NCBI GenBank assembly: GCA_001595785.1
Contig: LSSJ01000043.1
Coordinates: 1 to 64,000, forward strand
Source of the DNA: Euryarchaeota archaeon SM23-78
Lineage (GTDB): Archaea > Nanobdellota > Nanobdellia > Woesearchaeales > SM23-78
Direction: 5' to 3'
Length of the DNA stretch: 64,000 bases
This document shows positions 36,623 to 46,624 of this stretch, one piece after another (the stretch's first letter is position 1; every line of letters starts with the position of its first letter). A model generated the notes under the pieces. That model saw only the letters and a list, made by a program, of their open reading frames with translations, was not told the DNA's origin and ran no database searches. A program made the translations under genes and the position numbers.

Positions 36623-37471
36623 TTATTTGGTTAGAACATAAAAGCTTTCGCCTGGTATCTCAAAAACCTTTATCTTAAAACCTATTTTTTTTACTAGTTT
36701 TTCAAACCAAGCCCTTCTATCCTTATGTATAGCCTTCTTACCTCCTATGCTCTTGGTTGAGAATGAGACAACTATATCTTTTGCTTTAATATTCTTCAAA
36801 ATTCGCTCACTGACATTTCTCTTAACAGTTTCCAAGGAGTCAAGGGTTTTTAATAATAATACCAAATCATCTTTTTTTATAACCCCCTCAATCTCAAAGA
36901 GATTGCTCTTAATTAAATCTATTTTTTTTATTTGTCCTTTTATTCCTATTATTTCAAAATACTCTTTTATAAACTCCAAATCTTTTTCAGCCAAGTCACA
37001 AGCAATATATTCTGGTTTGCATCCAAGATAAGGATAGCTAAAAGGGTTTAAGCCGCAAGCCAAGTCAATAATTCTTTTTGGTGTTCCTATTATTTCAAAG
37101 ATTTTTTTATAAACAACAAGATAATATGGAAGCCTCTCCTTGGTTGATTTGTGCAGCGCTAATATTTTATTATGATTCTCTAGAGAAGGATTTTTTTTAA
37201 GCTCATCTAATAGCTTAGGCAACTTGTCATAACCCTTAAGAATAAAAACCCCGTATATCTCTCTGAGCTCTGCTCTTATATTCTTGATTAATGCCTTATA
37301 CTCCTTGGAACGCCGAAGGCGCACATAAGCTTCTTTTTTTATTTTTTCCCTAATTTCCTTATGCGTACCAACATACTTCCTTACTTTCTCCTTTACAAAC
37401 TCTTGATTCAAATTTCTTAGCTCTTTTTTTGCAAGAACATCCTTAACTATCACGCCTGTTACGTCTTCCAT
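36623..37471 (-). CDS. FmrO/ArmA/RmtB-family 16S rRNA methyltransferase homolog
   Basis: 'LHKSTKERLPYY', 'RIIDLACGLNPFSYP', 'LVLLLKTLDSLE', 'VSFSTKSIGGKK...RRAWFE'. Confidence 0.85.
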   Translation of the reverse strand: MEDVTGVIVKDVLAKKELRNLNQEFVKEKVRKYVGTHKEIREKIKKEAYVRLRRSKEYKALIKNIRAELREIYGVFILKGYDKLPKLLDELKKNPSLENHNKILALHKSTKERLPYYLVVYKKIFEIIGTPKRIIDLACGLNPFSYPYLGCKPEYIACDLAEKDLEFIKEYFEIIGIKGQIKKIDLIKSNLFEIEGVIKKDDLVLLLKTLDSLETVKRNVSERILKNIKAKDIVVSFSTKSIGGKKAIHKDRRAWFEKLVKKIGFKIKVFEIPGESFYVLTK

Positions 37472-38508
37472 CTTAGAATACCAGCAATCCCACCTAAACC
37501 AATAAGTTTTTTCTCAGCTTCTTCTGTGCTAAGAATATGCACTTTGGCCTTCATCTTCTCAGCAAGCTTCATCAATCCTTCTACTTCTTTATGCTTATTT
37601 TTTTCCCTGCATTCATGCAGGAATTCATAGCTCACCAGCAGCTCTTTTACTGCTCCTACCTCTATCTTTTCCTTGCAATCAGCTAAACCATAGCAGGCTT
37701 CATCCTTTGAAATGGATTTTAGTAATGTCTCAATTATTCCTAACTCTTTGGTTGCTCTATCACTCTCAAGCACCTTGAAGAGCTCAGGTCTTTGCAGTAC
37801 TTCCTGAATAGCAGTCTCCTTAATATCTGAGCATGTTGAAAGAGTAATTTTTTCTTTTAAATCCTCAGACATCTCCTTCATTAAGTACTCCTTCCAAAAG
37901 CTAGGGCTAGCTACAATTATGTTCTGAGGCTCAAACCTCTTATTATATTCTTTTAATTTCTCAATTATTTCTATATAAAAATTTTTTTTACCACCACTCT
38001 CAACACTTTTCTTAGCAACCTCTCCTTTTAGAGTTGCCAACACCTCATGGCCTTGGTGTTTTAGCATGGCAAAGAGGGCTTCTTCCCTGTCCATCAACAC
38101 CATCAAGATTTTTGTTTTTAACTTTTGGGTTGCTTCTTTTAACTTTTCAAGCTGATATCCCAACCACTCCTCTTTTTTAATGGTTATAATACTGCCTGGC
38201 TCAACATTAAAGGTGTGATGAGAGCCTCTTGGCACATCATCAGGGCCCTGCAGAATAATTCCGCCAATTCTTAGGTTGTCTGAGTATTTATGAAACTCAA
38301 CCTTTTCAACCTTAACCTCTAAAAAAACACTTTTTCTAGTAACTGCTTGTTTTCTCTCACCCTCCTTACCAATCTTAATTTTTCTCTCAGTCTTGCCCTT
38401 TACACTATCATCTACATTGATGACCTGGCTTAAAAACCAGAGGTCTTCTGGATTATTAATTTTAACTGTTACTTCTCCCTGACGCAGATTTTTCTTTATT
38501 ATTTGCAT
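37459..38508 (-). CDS. pelA: mRNA surveillance protein Pelota (Dom34)
   Basis: 'MQIIKKNLRQGEVTVKINNPEDLWFLSQVI...GPDDVPRGSHHTFNVEPGSIITIKK'; overlaps methyltransferase start by 13 nt. Confidence 0.92.
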   Translation of the reverse strand: MQIIKKNLRQGEVTVKINNPEDLWFLSQVINVDDSVKGKTERKIKIGKEGERKQAVTRKSVFLEVKVEKVEFHKYSDNLRIGGIILQGPDDVPRGSHHTFNVEPGSIITIKKEEWLGYQLEKLKEATQKLKTKILMVLMDREEALFAMLKHQGHEVLATLKGEVAKKSVESGGKKNFYIEIIEKLKEYNKRFEPQNIIVASPSFWKEYLMKEMSEDLKEKITLSTCSDIKETAIQEVLQRPELFKVLESDRATKELGIIETLLKSISKDEACYGLADCKEKIEVGAVKELLVSYEFLHECREKNKHKEVEGLMKLAEKMKAKVHILSTEEAEKKLIGLGGIAGILRWKT

Positions 38509-38603
38509 GTTCTTATTTAGGTGCTTTTTTAGTATATATAATGTTTTTTGTTTTCTAGAATTAGGTTTCATAACAGTTATAGATACAAAGACCCTTCTTC
38601 TTT

Positions 38604-39056
38604 TTGATTAGAATGGGTGAAAAAGATTTAAGATTCTTTATTGTGGCTGATAAATATGATATTTGTTTAACATTGATAAGACCTATAAGAAGAAAGGATG
38701 AACTCTTAACAGGTTCTTTAGACCAGGTTTTAAAATTTGTTAGTAATAAGGAAGTAGAGACCTACTCTACAGGATTCTTTTTTTATCACTGGCTTGAGCT
38801 CTTAAGCAGGGATGTTTTTAATACTGATCATGAGTATGGATTTGCAACAGAAGAATTAGCAAAGCACAGGCAAAACCTTTCTCAACCCTGGTTTATGGTT
38901 TTTAGCGATGGTTCTAAGTCTAAGGATCCTCCTCCTCCTTTTCAAATACGACCATACTTTTTCGCAGATGAACTGCAAAGTTATTATGCCAAAATCAAGG
39001 ATGGAAGGATTTCTAATCTTGTAGAGTTTTACAGGAAAATAGGATATGTACCTTAA
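38604..39056 (+). CDS. Hypothetical protein
   Basis: 150-aa ORF; no recognised domain. Confidence 0.55.
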   Translation: MIRMGEKDLRFFIVADKYDICLTLIRPIRRKDELLTGSLDQVLKFVSNKEVETYSTGFFFYHWLELLSRDVFNTDHEYGFATEELAKHRQNLSQPWFMVFSDGSKSKDPPPPFQIRPYFFADELQSYYAKIKDGRISNLVEFYRKIGYVP

Positions 39057-39173
39057 AATTGAATAATGCCTTTTCATCTTCTTAAATGTGGAAATTGTTG
39101 AAATTGTTACTAATTATAAGTTCAAATCTATTAGGAATAACCAATAAATTTATATATCTCAATTATTAAGAAG

Positions 39174-40367
39174 GTGATTATGAGTAGATGGAAATCTAGG
39201 CGAGGGCAATCAGCTACTAATGCAGGCGTTACAATTATTTTAATAGCTGTTGTTATTGTAATGTATATTCTGTTTATCTCTCCTGAGGACAGGGCAAAGT
39301 TGTTGGGTGAGGAACCTCCAGGCCCAGGACCAGGCCCTACTCCAGGGGTTAAGCAGGTGCTTTTGTCTAGCACTCCAGGCAGGCTTTATGCTCCCGGGAT
39401 TAATATGTTTGAGCACACCATGCCTTCTTTTATGGTGTTCACAGTTACTAATGCTGATGAGCTTAAGAGAGCAGAATCCTTATATATCAAGAACTCTGCT
39501 TTTAGTGACAAGTCTGAGGAATTAATCTTTTTTTATGACCCTATTACCACAGCTGATGTAAAGCTTTCTTTTAATGTTAAGAAGTTCTCTGGCAGATTAA
39601 TTATTTGGCTTAATGAATATAAATTATTTGAAAGCGAGGTAACAGATGCAAGTCCGCTTCCGATTAGTCTGCCAAGAGACTATCTAAAAACCAAGAACAG
39701 CTTGGTGTTCTCTGTTTCAAGTCCAGGCGCAGCTTTTTGGCGTGTTAATGAGTATGAGTTGAATAATATATTAATATCAGGCAAGATTACTGATTACTCT
39801 GGTGCCATGGCAGAGCAGCACTTCTCTATTGGTGAGTCCGAGTTTGAGAATCTTGAAAGAGCTGTTTTTGAATTTATTCCTGACTGTGCTCCTAGAGAAC
39901 AAGGAATTCTGTATTTACACATTAATAATAGGTTAATATTTACCAGCCCTCCTGATTGCGGTGTTAAGAGCAGCATTGAGATTAGTAAGGAGTTTCTTAA
40001 GCCAGGAGATAATGTGCTTGTAGCCTCAACCAATACAGGCGCTTTTCTTATAGATATGCCTAAGGTTACTACTTTCCTTAAAGAGATTGACCAGCCTCCT
40101 TTTTATTTTAATGTTAATCCTGCTTTATATGACGCCATGTACTTTGGTGAGAGAGGCATTGTCCTTACGCTTAGATTCACTGATACTACAAGTGTTAAGC
40201 GCGCCACAATCGAGATTAATGGTTACAAAACCTTTTTTGAAACCCAAGACATGATTTATCAGACTTTTATAGACCCAGAGTTCCTAATGATAGGCCCGAA
40301 CTCAGTTAAGATAGTCCCTCAAGCAGATCCTATTGATGTTGTTGAGCTGAGAATAGATGTTGTTTGA
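39174..40367 (+). CDS. Membrane-anchored extracytoplasmic protein
   Basis: N-terminal 'RRGQSATNAGVTIILIAVVIVMYILFI' hydrophobic segment, PGPGPGP linker, beta-rich ectodomain. Confidence 0.7.
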   Translation: MIMSRWKSRRGQSATNAGVTIILIAVVIVMYILFISPEDRAKLLGEEPPGPGPGPTPGVKQVLLSSTPGRLYAPGINMFEHTMPSFMVFTVTNADELKRAESLYIKNSAFSDKSEELIFFYDPITTADVKLSFNVKKFSGRLIIWLNEYKLFESEVTDASPLPISLPRDYLKTKNSLVFSVSSPGAAFWRVNEYELNNILISGKITDYSGAMAEQHFSIGESEFENLERAVFEFIPDCAPREQGILYLHINNRLIFTSPPDCGVKSSIEISKEFLKPGDNVLVASTNTGAFLIDMPKVTTFLKEIDQPPFYFNVNPALYDAMYFGERGIVLTLRFTDTTSVKRATIEINGYKTFFETQDMIYQTFIDPEFLMIGPNSVKIVPQADPIDVVELRIDVV

Positions 40368-40429
40368 TTATTCTTTATCATTGAAAAAAGAGGATTTTAA
40401 TTGTTTGAACATAATAGTGAAGCTAGAAA

Positions 40430-41980
40430 ATGACTCCTCCTAGGCATGATGACGGTTTAATGACAGGGCTTGCAGGCAGGGATTTAGATGATGATACAGA
40501 CACAGGAAGAACCTCTGACAAAAATTATCGTAACCTAAGACTCTTGTTCTTTATTTCCATTCTTGTGCAAGTGGTGGATGTTTTTTTGTTCCAGTTTGAT
40601 AGAACTATTTTTCTTCAAATATCCATTGCTATGTATCTATTCCTCACTATATTGGCTCTAATATTTTTTCATAAAAAAGGCGAGTTTATTAATTTCAAAA
40701 ACATTATTGTTTTTACCTTAATCTCTGCCTTTTATATCATTATTCCTTTTTTATTATGGGCTGTGCCAGATATAAATGTAGTTGCAAGCACTACCTTGGC
40801 TGACTGGGTTCATTTCCTTATTGCCATCCTACCAATCTGGCCTATATATATTGGCTTAAAAGCACGCATTCCCTTTGTTCATAAATATGTTAATTTCTGG
40901 ATATTATTCTTATTCATTCTTTTTATTTTTGGTGTTGGTTTTAATCTTAGTATTGGTTCTCTGCCTTTTACTAATCCAACCTTTCTTCAAGCTGGTGTTG
41001 TTGTTGATTATCTTGTGCAAGAAACACGCGAGGTTGGTGTGAATGTTTGGAATGCTGTGACAGGGGGTTGGACAGTATTTGTGAATCAGAGCGGTATGGG
41101 TTGGTACACTAGCCAGATTGAGGGCAATGAGAAGGCACATATAGGGCTTTATCTTGATAATGTGCGTCTTATGAGCAGATATAATTATGTTGGTGCGCCT
41201 GTTGTTATCTGGGCAGATATTAGTGGTCAAAGCTTTGTGGATGATATTGTTGTTACTCCTAGTTGTTTTATTGACAAAGTTGGTCCTGGAGAGCGAGACC
41301 GTAATGTCCTATACATTAGGGGTTTGCAATATGATTCTTTTTCCTGTACTTTTTATGATTTACCAAAAGGCTCTTATTATGCAAGGGTAGGTGCTAATTT
41401 TAATTTTGAGACCTGGGCTTATGTTACTTATACTTTTGTTGATAATGAGTTTATGAGTGCTCTTGCAAGGCAGGGAAAAAACATTAACTATGAACTAGAT
41501 ATTGACCCTTATTTAAAAGCAGTTTGTACTAATGGTCCTGTTGTGCTTGGAATGGCCTCACCTAATCTTCAAATGCCTATAGGTATTGATACTAGGTATA
41601 ATCTTTTTGAGCCCATTATTGGGTTTTCGCTTACTGATAGACCGGCTGGTAGTTGGAGTGAGGGTAAGATTGCCGATGTAGAGGAAATTATATTAATGGT
41701 GCCTAATGTTTTTAAGCTGGTGGACTGTGATGTTTGGCGTCCTGATAAAGAGAGGCCTCCTTTTAAGACAGAGGATGATATTGATTACTACAGGTTTGCT
41801 AAGGAAGACCTTATGGATCCTAGGCTTGAGTTTAATTCAGTTACCTGCAGATTGCATATAAAGGATGATAAAATCGATACCTTTCTTGCAGGAGCTGAAA
41901 AAGTGCAAAAGACCTTTGTTGCTCAAGCGAAGTATACCTATAATCTAGAGAAAGGGGTGAGGTTCACTGTTAGGGAATAA
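40430..41980 (+). CDS. Polytopic membrane protein with large C-terminal ectodomain
   Basis: About six N-terminal TM segments then ~300 aa soluble region ending 'AKYTYNLEKGVRFTVRE'. Confidence 0.7.
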   Translation: MTPPRHDDGLMTGLAGRDLDDDTDTGRTSDKNYRNLRLLFFISILVQVVDVFLFQFDRTIFLQISIAMYLFLTILALIFFHKKGEFINFKNIIVFTLISAFYIIIPFLLWAVPDINVVASTTLADWVHFLIAILPIWPIYIGLKARIPFVHKYVNFWILFLFILFIFGVGFNLSIGSLPFTNPTFLQAGVVVDYLVQETREVGVNVWNAVTGGWTVFVNQSGMGWYTSQIEGNEKAHIGLYLDNVRLMSRYNYVGAPVVIWADISGQSFVDDIVVTPSCFIDKVGPGERDRNVLYIRGLQYDSFSCTFYDLPKGSYYARVGANFNFETWAYVTYTFVDNEFMSALARQGKNINYELDIDPYLKAVCTNGPVVLGMASPNLQMPIGIDTRYNLFEPIIGFSLTDRPAGSWSEGKIADVEEIILMVPNVFKLVDCDVWRPDKERPPFKTEDDIDYYRFAKEDLMDPRLEFNSVTCRLHIKDDKIDTFLAGAEKVQKTFVAQAKYTYNLEKGVRFTVRE

Positions 41981-42014
41981 GGTTTTTAAAAAAAGAAGTT
42001 TTTGTACAGGTCTT

Positions 42015-43451
42015 TTGGTTATTCTAATCATTAGCATGGCTTTTTTCTTAACTGGTTGTCCTCCAAGGAATGGGAGGGATGACCTTGATTTTTTTAAAGG
42101 AAGAGAGGGTTTTGAGCTTGAATTCTTAGAGCAGGCTCCTCCTGATGAAATATTTGAGGAATCAACCTTTGGAATTAACCTTTTTGTTGAGAACAGCGGA
42201 GCCTTTGATGTTATTGACTATAACTATGCCATCCTGTCCATTGGCTTTGACCCTTTTTATATTGATGCCTCTGAGTTTCAGAGCACCACGGCTCTTGATG
42301 TACGTGATAGTAGTCTTGTGCTTAAAGGCATCCAGTTGCCTGGCAAATCAATATACTATCCTAGAGGTCTTGATGCTATCTTGAGTTTTCCTGGTTTTAA
42401 GACCAAGAAGATAATGGGTCAGAGAGAGCAACCAGACACTCAAATATATTGTTCTTTGTGTTATCCTTACAAAACCCAGTTTTCTCAGCTTGTGTGCGTG
42501 GACTTTAATGTTTTTGGTCAGAACCTTAGAGACCAGGTTTGTTACCAAGAAGACCTTGCCCTGTCTGACCAAGGAGCGCCTGTTGCTATTACTCATATAG
42601 AGGTTGAGAATCAGCCAATTAGTGGTGGTAATGCTGTAAGACCAGTGTTTACTATTCAGGTTAGGAATGTGGGCTCTGGTAATGTGCTTAGTCCAATATA
42701 TAATGCTGCTGAGCTTGAAAGAGTGTGTTCTTTCCAGAATTTGAACAGAGAAGATTTTAACACAGTTAGTGTGCGAGCTGTTTTATCAGCTACCAAGGAG
42801 CTTGAGTGCAATCCTAATCCTATCCAGCTTTTTCGTGAAGAAGGCTTGACGCGTTGTCAGGTGCGTGACCAAGACCTTGCGCTTGGCTATCAGAACTATC
42901 AGACTCCTCTGAGTATTAATCTATCCTATACCTATCGCACATCTGTATCAAAGGATGTTTCTATTAAGCGCTTGGATGTTTATGGTGGGCCACCAGGACC
43001 TGCTCCTGAGTGCCTGCCTTCAGAGGTGATGGTGGGTGGCAGGTGTATTAGTAGGTGTTATGCTTGTGGTGAGAACCCTACCAGTGATTGCCAGCCTTCT
43101 AATTCCAAGTATCATATTAATTTCCAGTCAGGCTTTGCTTGTCAATGCACCTTTAGTACTTGTGATAAGCTTTATCCAAAGGGTTTGTGCGTGCCTTTTT
43201 CTGGTTATTGCCCAGGAACCAGTTATTGTTGTATACCTGAGTGCAGGTCTTCAGAGGTAAGAGACCCTACTACTGGTAGGTGTTATTCCAAGTGTTCAAA
43301 ATGCTCTGCTGCTAGTCGTGATTGCGCTTGTGGCACAGATAGCATTGGTTATAATATCATTAGCGCAGGTAAGTATTGTTGTACTGAAAACAAATCACCT
43401 TATAATGATAAGGCTAGTTGTGAGGATGCTTGTGCATCAAGTTCAGGTTAA
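42015..43451 (+). CDS. Lipoprotein, family member 1, Cys-rich C-terminus
   Basis: Lipobox-like 'MAFFLTGC'; 'LEQAPPDEIFEESTFGINLFVENSG'; TTG start, true start may lie upstream at a non-ATG codon. Confidence 0.72.
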   Translation: MVILIISMAFFLTGCPPRNGRDDLDFFKGREGFELEFLEQAPPDEIFEESTFGINLFVENSGAFDVIDYNYAILSIGFDPFYIDASEFQSTTALDVRDSSLVLKGIQLPGKSIYYPRGLDAILSFPGFKTKKIMGQREQPDTQIYCSLCYPYKTQFSQLVCVDFNVFGQNLRDQVCYQEDLALSDQGAPVAITHIEVENQPISGGNAVRPVFTIQVRNVGSGNVLSPIYNAAELERVCSFQNLNREDFNTVSVRAVLSATKELECNPNPIQLFREEGLTRCQVRDQDLALGYQNYQTPLSINLSYTYRTSVSKDVSIKRLDVYGGPPGPAPECLPSEVMVGGRCISRCYACGENPTSDCQPSNSKYHINFQSGFACQCTFSTCDKLYPKGLCVPFSGYCPGTSYCCIPECRSSEVRDPTTGRCYSKCSKCSAASRDCACGTDSIGYNIISAGKYCCTENKSPYNDKASCEDACASSSG

Positions 43452-43527
43452 TAGATGTTGGATTTAATTTTCTTCGCGCACTTAATACAAAAAAGAACTA
43501 AGTTTTATTCAGTAAAAAAATCAAGGG

Positions 43528-43932
43528 CTAACTCTTAAAACTTTCCTCCCAAGGATGTGGAAGCAAATCTTTAAGTTTAACTACTTTGTTTTTCCCAATA
43601 ATGATTTCAGTATTCTGATAATTTTTTTCATCAATTTGATGTATAAACTCCCTGCATTTTCCACAGGGAACCAGAATTGTTCCATCTTTCCAAACAGCCA
43701 CGAGTTTTTTGATTCTGTATTCGCCGTGTGTGACCATACTTGCAATAGCGCTTTGCTCAGCGCCAAATCCACCAGCGGCAGCAACATCTATGCACACACC
43801 AACATAAATATTGCCTTTTTCTGTGACTAATGCACAGCCGACATCACCTACAATACATCCATGCTTAATCTTTTTTGGTTTTATTACAGATTTTGCTTTT
43901 TCAATTAATTCTTCATTAGTTATTTGTACCAT
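43528..43932 (-). CDS. Cytidine deaminase-like protein
   Basis: 'GGFGAEQSAIASMVTHGE...DGTILVPCGKCREFIHQID'; start MVQITNEEL. Confidence 0.82.
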   Translation of the reverse strand: MVQITNEELIEKAKSVIKPKKIKHGCIVGDVGCALVTEKGNIYVGVCIDVAAAGGFGAEQSAIASMVTHGEYRIKKLVAVWKDGTILVPCGKCREFIHQIDEKNYQNTEIIIGKNKVVKLKDLLPHPWEESFKS

Positions 43933-44165
43933 AATGACGAATAAAGCATGCCTCTTTATTAATTTTATGGCGTGCTCAGAAAACTTTCTCGCTCCGCAAG
44001 GTTGGTGCCAGGCTTGCATGGACGATTGTTTAGTCGAGTAGCGACATCCCCGTAAGTGCTCAAAAGTTCCTTTTCTTACCCCCCAACATTACAACTTACT
44101 TTTTTTAACGCAACTATCTATTAGGAAAAACTTTATATACTCTTAACAACAAGAGTGATTTAAGA

Positions 44166-45482
44166 ATGGATATGAACAAGAAAAAAAGAGGTCTTCTTAT
44201 AATCATTGCCTTGTTATTAATCTCTTTGATTGTGTTAAATGCATGTGATGGGGTTAATAGGAGAAGGCAGTCTCCTTTTGTGCCTTTTGAAGAGAACCAG
44301 TATTATCAGGGTTTTAGAGGAGTGGAGATGGCCTTTATTCCTGGTATGCCTCCGAACAGGATGTATTATTACAGGGATACTTATGACAATCAGTTTCATG
44401 TTAATGTTGAGGTTGCAAATATTGGCTCTTCCTTTGCTCGAGGCGCTATTTTTTTAGCTGGTTTTAATCCTGATATGTTTGAGTTTATTGGGATTAATCC
44501 TGGAAGGACTAGTGGGAAGGCTTGTATTATTGATATTGGTAATATTGGTTTTGGTGAGTTTGGTGGCACCCTTAGGTGTGAGGAGTTTTTCCTTGGTATT
44601 GGCAAGGGAGGATACTTTGAGATTGGTATATTAGATTTGTTTGGTTCTGGTGGTCCTTATGCTGGCAGATTTGATCTAGATAGATTGTTTGGTGGAGTTG
44701 ATGTATATTATAAGAAGACAGCAGGAGATCAGCAGAGATTTAGTATTAATTTTAATAATCCTAGCATTGATATTGATTATGCTAATCATGGCAGATTGTT
44801 GATTGCCTTGTTCCAGGGCATTGATTTTACTCGAGGCTTTGGCCAGGAGTACTTGCTTGCAGGAGATACTTATGAGTTTCCCGGTGGTGAGCTTGCCTTT
44901 ATTGATTTTGAGGGTAATATTGTGAACTGGCCTGCTGGCTTAGACCAGACTCCTGTCACTTTCCAGATTGTTAATTGCTTTTTGTATGCTACATATGCTG
45001 CTCCTACTGTGTGTATTGACCCTGCTCCTTACTCAGAGGATAAAAAGGTGTGTTATCCCAAGCCTTACACAGGCACCAATGGTCAGGGTGCGCCTGTTGC
45101 TGTTACTTATATTGAACAGGAGAACACTCCTAGGCAGGTGATGTTTTACATCCATATTAAGAATGTGGGCGGTGGCAAGGTGTATGACCCTGGTAAGCTT
45201 GAGATGTGCAGCCCTTACTTTCCTGGCAGGGTTTCTAACCAGGACTTAGATGTTGTTTATATTGGTGATATACGTGTATCTGGGGATTTGCAGAGACTTG
45301 ACTGCACGCCTAATGATTTTGTAAGGCTTGACCCAAAAACAGGAGAGGGCATTGTTACTTGCGTTTATAATATTCCTTATGCGGGTGTAAGATCTGCTTA
45401 TCTTGCTCCTCTTGTTGTGGAGTTATGGTATGGTTATTCCAGGGTGGCTGAGAAGACTGTTATTGTGAAGAGGGCTATATAA
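44166..45482 (+). CDS. Lipoprotein, family member 2
   Basis: 'LLISLIVLNAC' lipobox; 'IPGMPPNRMYYYRDTYDNQFHVNVEVANIG'; 'GAPVAVTYIEQEN...IHIKNVGGGKVY'. Confidence 0.75.
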   Translation: MDMNKKKRGLLIIIALLLISLIVLNACDGVNRRRQSPFVPFEENQYYQGFRGVEMAFIPGMPPNRMYYYRDTYDNQFHVNVEVANIGSSFARGAIFLAGFNPDMFEFIGINPGRTSGKACIIDIGNIGFGEFGGTLRCEEFFLGIGKGGYFEIGILDLFGSGGPYAGRFDLDRLFGGVDVYYKKTAGDQQRFSINFNNPSIDIDYANHGRLLIALFQGIDFTRGFGQEYLLAGDTYEFPGGELAFIDFEGNIVNWPAGLDQTPVTFQIVNCFLYATYAAPTVCIDPAPYSEDKKVCYPKPYTGTNGQGAPVAVTYIEQENTPRQVMFYIHIKNVGGGKVYDPGKLEMCSPYFPGRVSNQDLDVVYIGDIRVSGDLQRLDCTPNDFVRLDPKTGEGIVTCVYNIPYAGVRSAYLAPLVVELWYGYSRVAEKTVIVKRAI

Positions 45483-45566
45483 AACAAAAATATAAAAAAG
45501 GTAAAGGTTATAATTACTAAAATCAGAAATATTAAATATAATTAATACAAAATAAGAGTTTGGAGG

Positions 45567-46574
45567 TTGATTAGAATGAATTGGATTAACAAAGCAATGG
45601 TTTTTATAGTTGTAATAGCAGCTGCTTTTTTTCTTACAGGCTGTCCTCCTGAGGATGGGGGCCCTGGACTTGGAGATCCCTATATAGGTGGAGCTGTTGG
45701 TCTTAACACCTATCTGATCGAGGGTATGCCTCCACCTATGATTCATGATTCTGGGAATTTCCCTTTTGGCATAGGCATTGCTCTTGAGAACCTAGGTGAA
45801 ACAGATGTTGGTCCTAGCACAGAATGCCCTTATGTGCTTGTAAGGCTTGAAGGCATTAATCCTGAGCAGTTTGGAGTAACTGACCAGGACATAGAGGCTA
45901 TGCTTGATGTCCCTCTCAGAGGAGCTAAACGTAACTTTGATGGTTCAATATTTCCAGGAGAGATAACAGTAGTTGCTTTTGATGGCTTGAATTATCTGCC
46001 AGATATTCATGGTAACACTCAGTTCACTATTAGAGCGGTTGTTTGCTATGATTATGAGACTTTGTCTACCACTACCATTTGTATTAAGGATGATGTGTTA
46101 GAGAACATCCAGGATACTAGCATCTGTACTCTGTCTGGTGAGAAGTTGCCTCAGAACAGCGGAGGTCCTCTGCAAGTAACCAGTGTGGTTCAGAACGGTA
46201 TGGCTAAGAACAAGATTCAGGTGAACTTTGTTATTGAGCATGTTGGTATTGGCGAGTTCTTTGGAATACCTCAGAGCGGTGATCCTGAAGAGCGCTGTAG
46301 TTTTAGTATTAGGAACTTTAACAAATACTATGTTGATGTAGAGGTTGAACCTTTGGTAGATTCTGGTATGCATATTGAGTGCTCAAGGTTTAGTGGCAGT
46401 AATAAGGGTAGAATCAGGCTTTATCAAGGAGCGCCTACTACTGTGACCTGTACTATTATTCGTGATAGGGGCAGTCAGCACAGAATCTACCAGGACCTGC
46501 TTAATATTAAGCTTAGGTATAGGTATGGCCAGTTTATTGAGACTGGAATTATTGTTCAGGATGTGACTAATTAA
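45567..46574 (+). CDS. Lipoprotein, family member 3
   Basis: 'FFLTGCPPEDGG'; 'LIEGMPPPMIHDSGNFPFGIGIALENLGETDVG'. Confidence 0.75.
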   Translation: MIRMNWINKAMVFIVVIAAAFFLTGCPPEDGGPGLGDPYIGGAVGLNTYLIEGMPPPMIHDSGNFPFGIGIALENLGETDVGPSTECPYVLVRLEGINPEQFGVTDQDIEAMLDVPLRGAKRNFDGSIFPGEITVVAFDGLNYLPDIHGNTQFTIRAVVCYDYETLSTTTICIKDDVLENIQDTSICTLSGEKLPQNSGGPLQVTSVVQNGMAKNKIQVNFVIEHVGIGEFFGIPQSGDPEERCSFSIRNFNKYYVDVEVEPLVDSGMHIECSRFSGSNKGRIRLYQGAPTTVTCTIIRDRGSQHRIYQDLLNIKLRYRYGQFIETGIIVQDVTN

Positions 46575-46624
46575 AATTTTTTTATCTTTTTTTATACATT
46601 TATCTTTAATCAGGAGGTTTTTTT

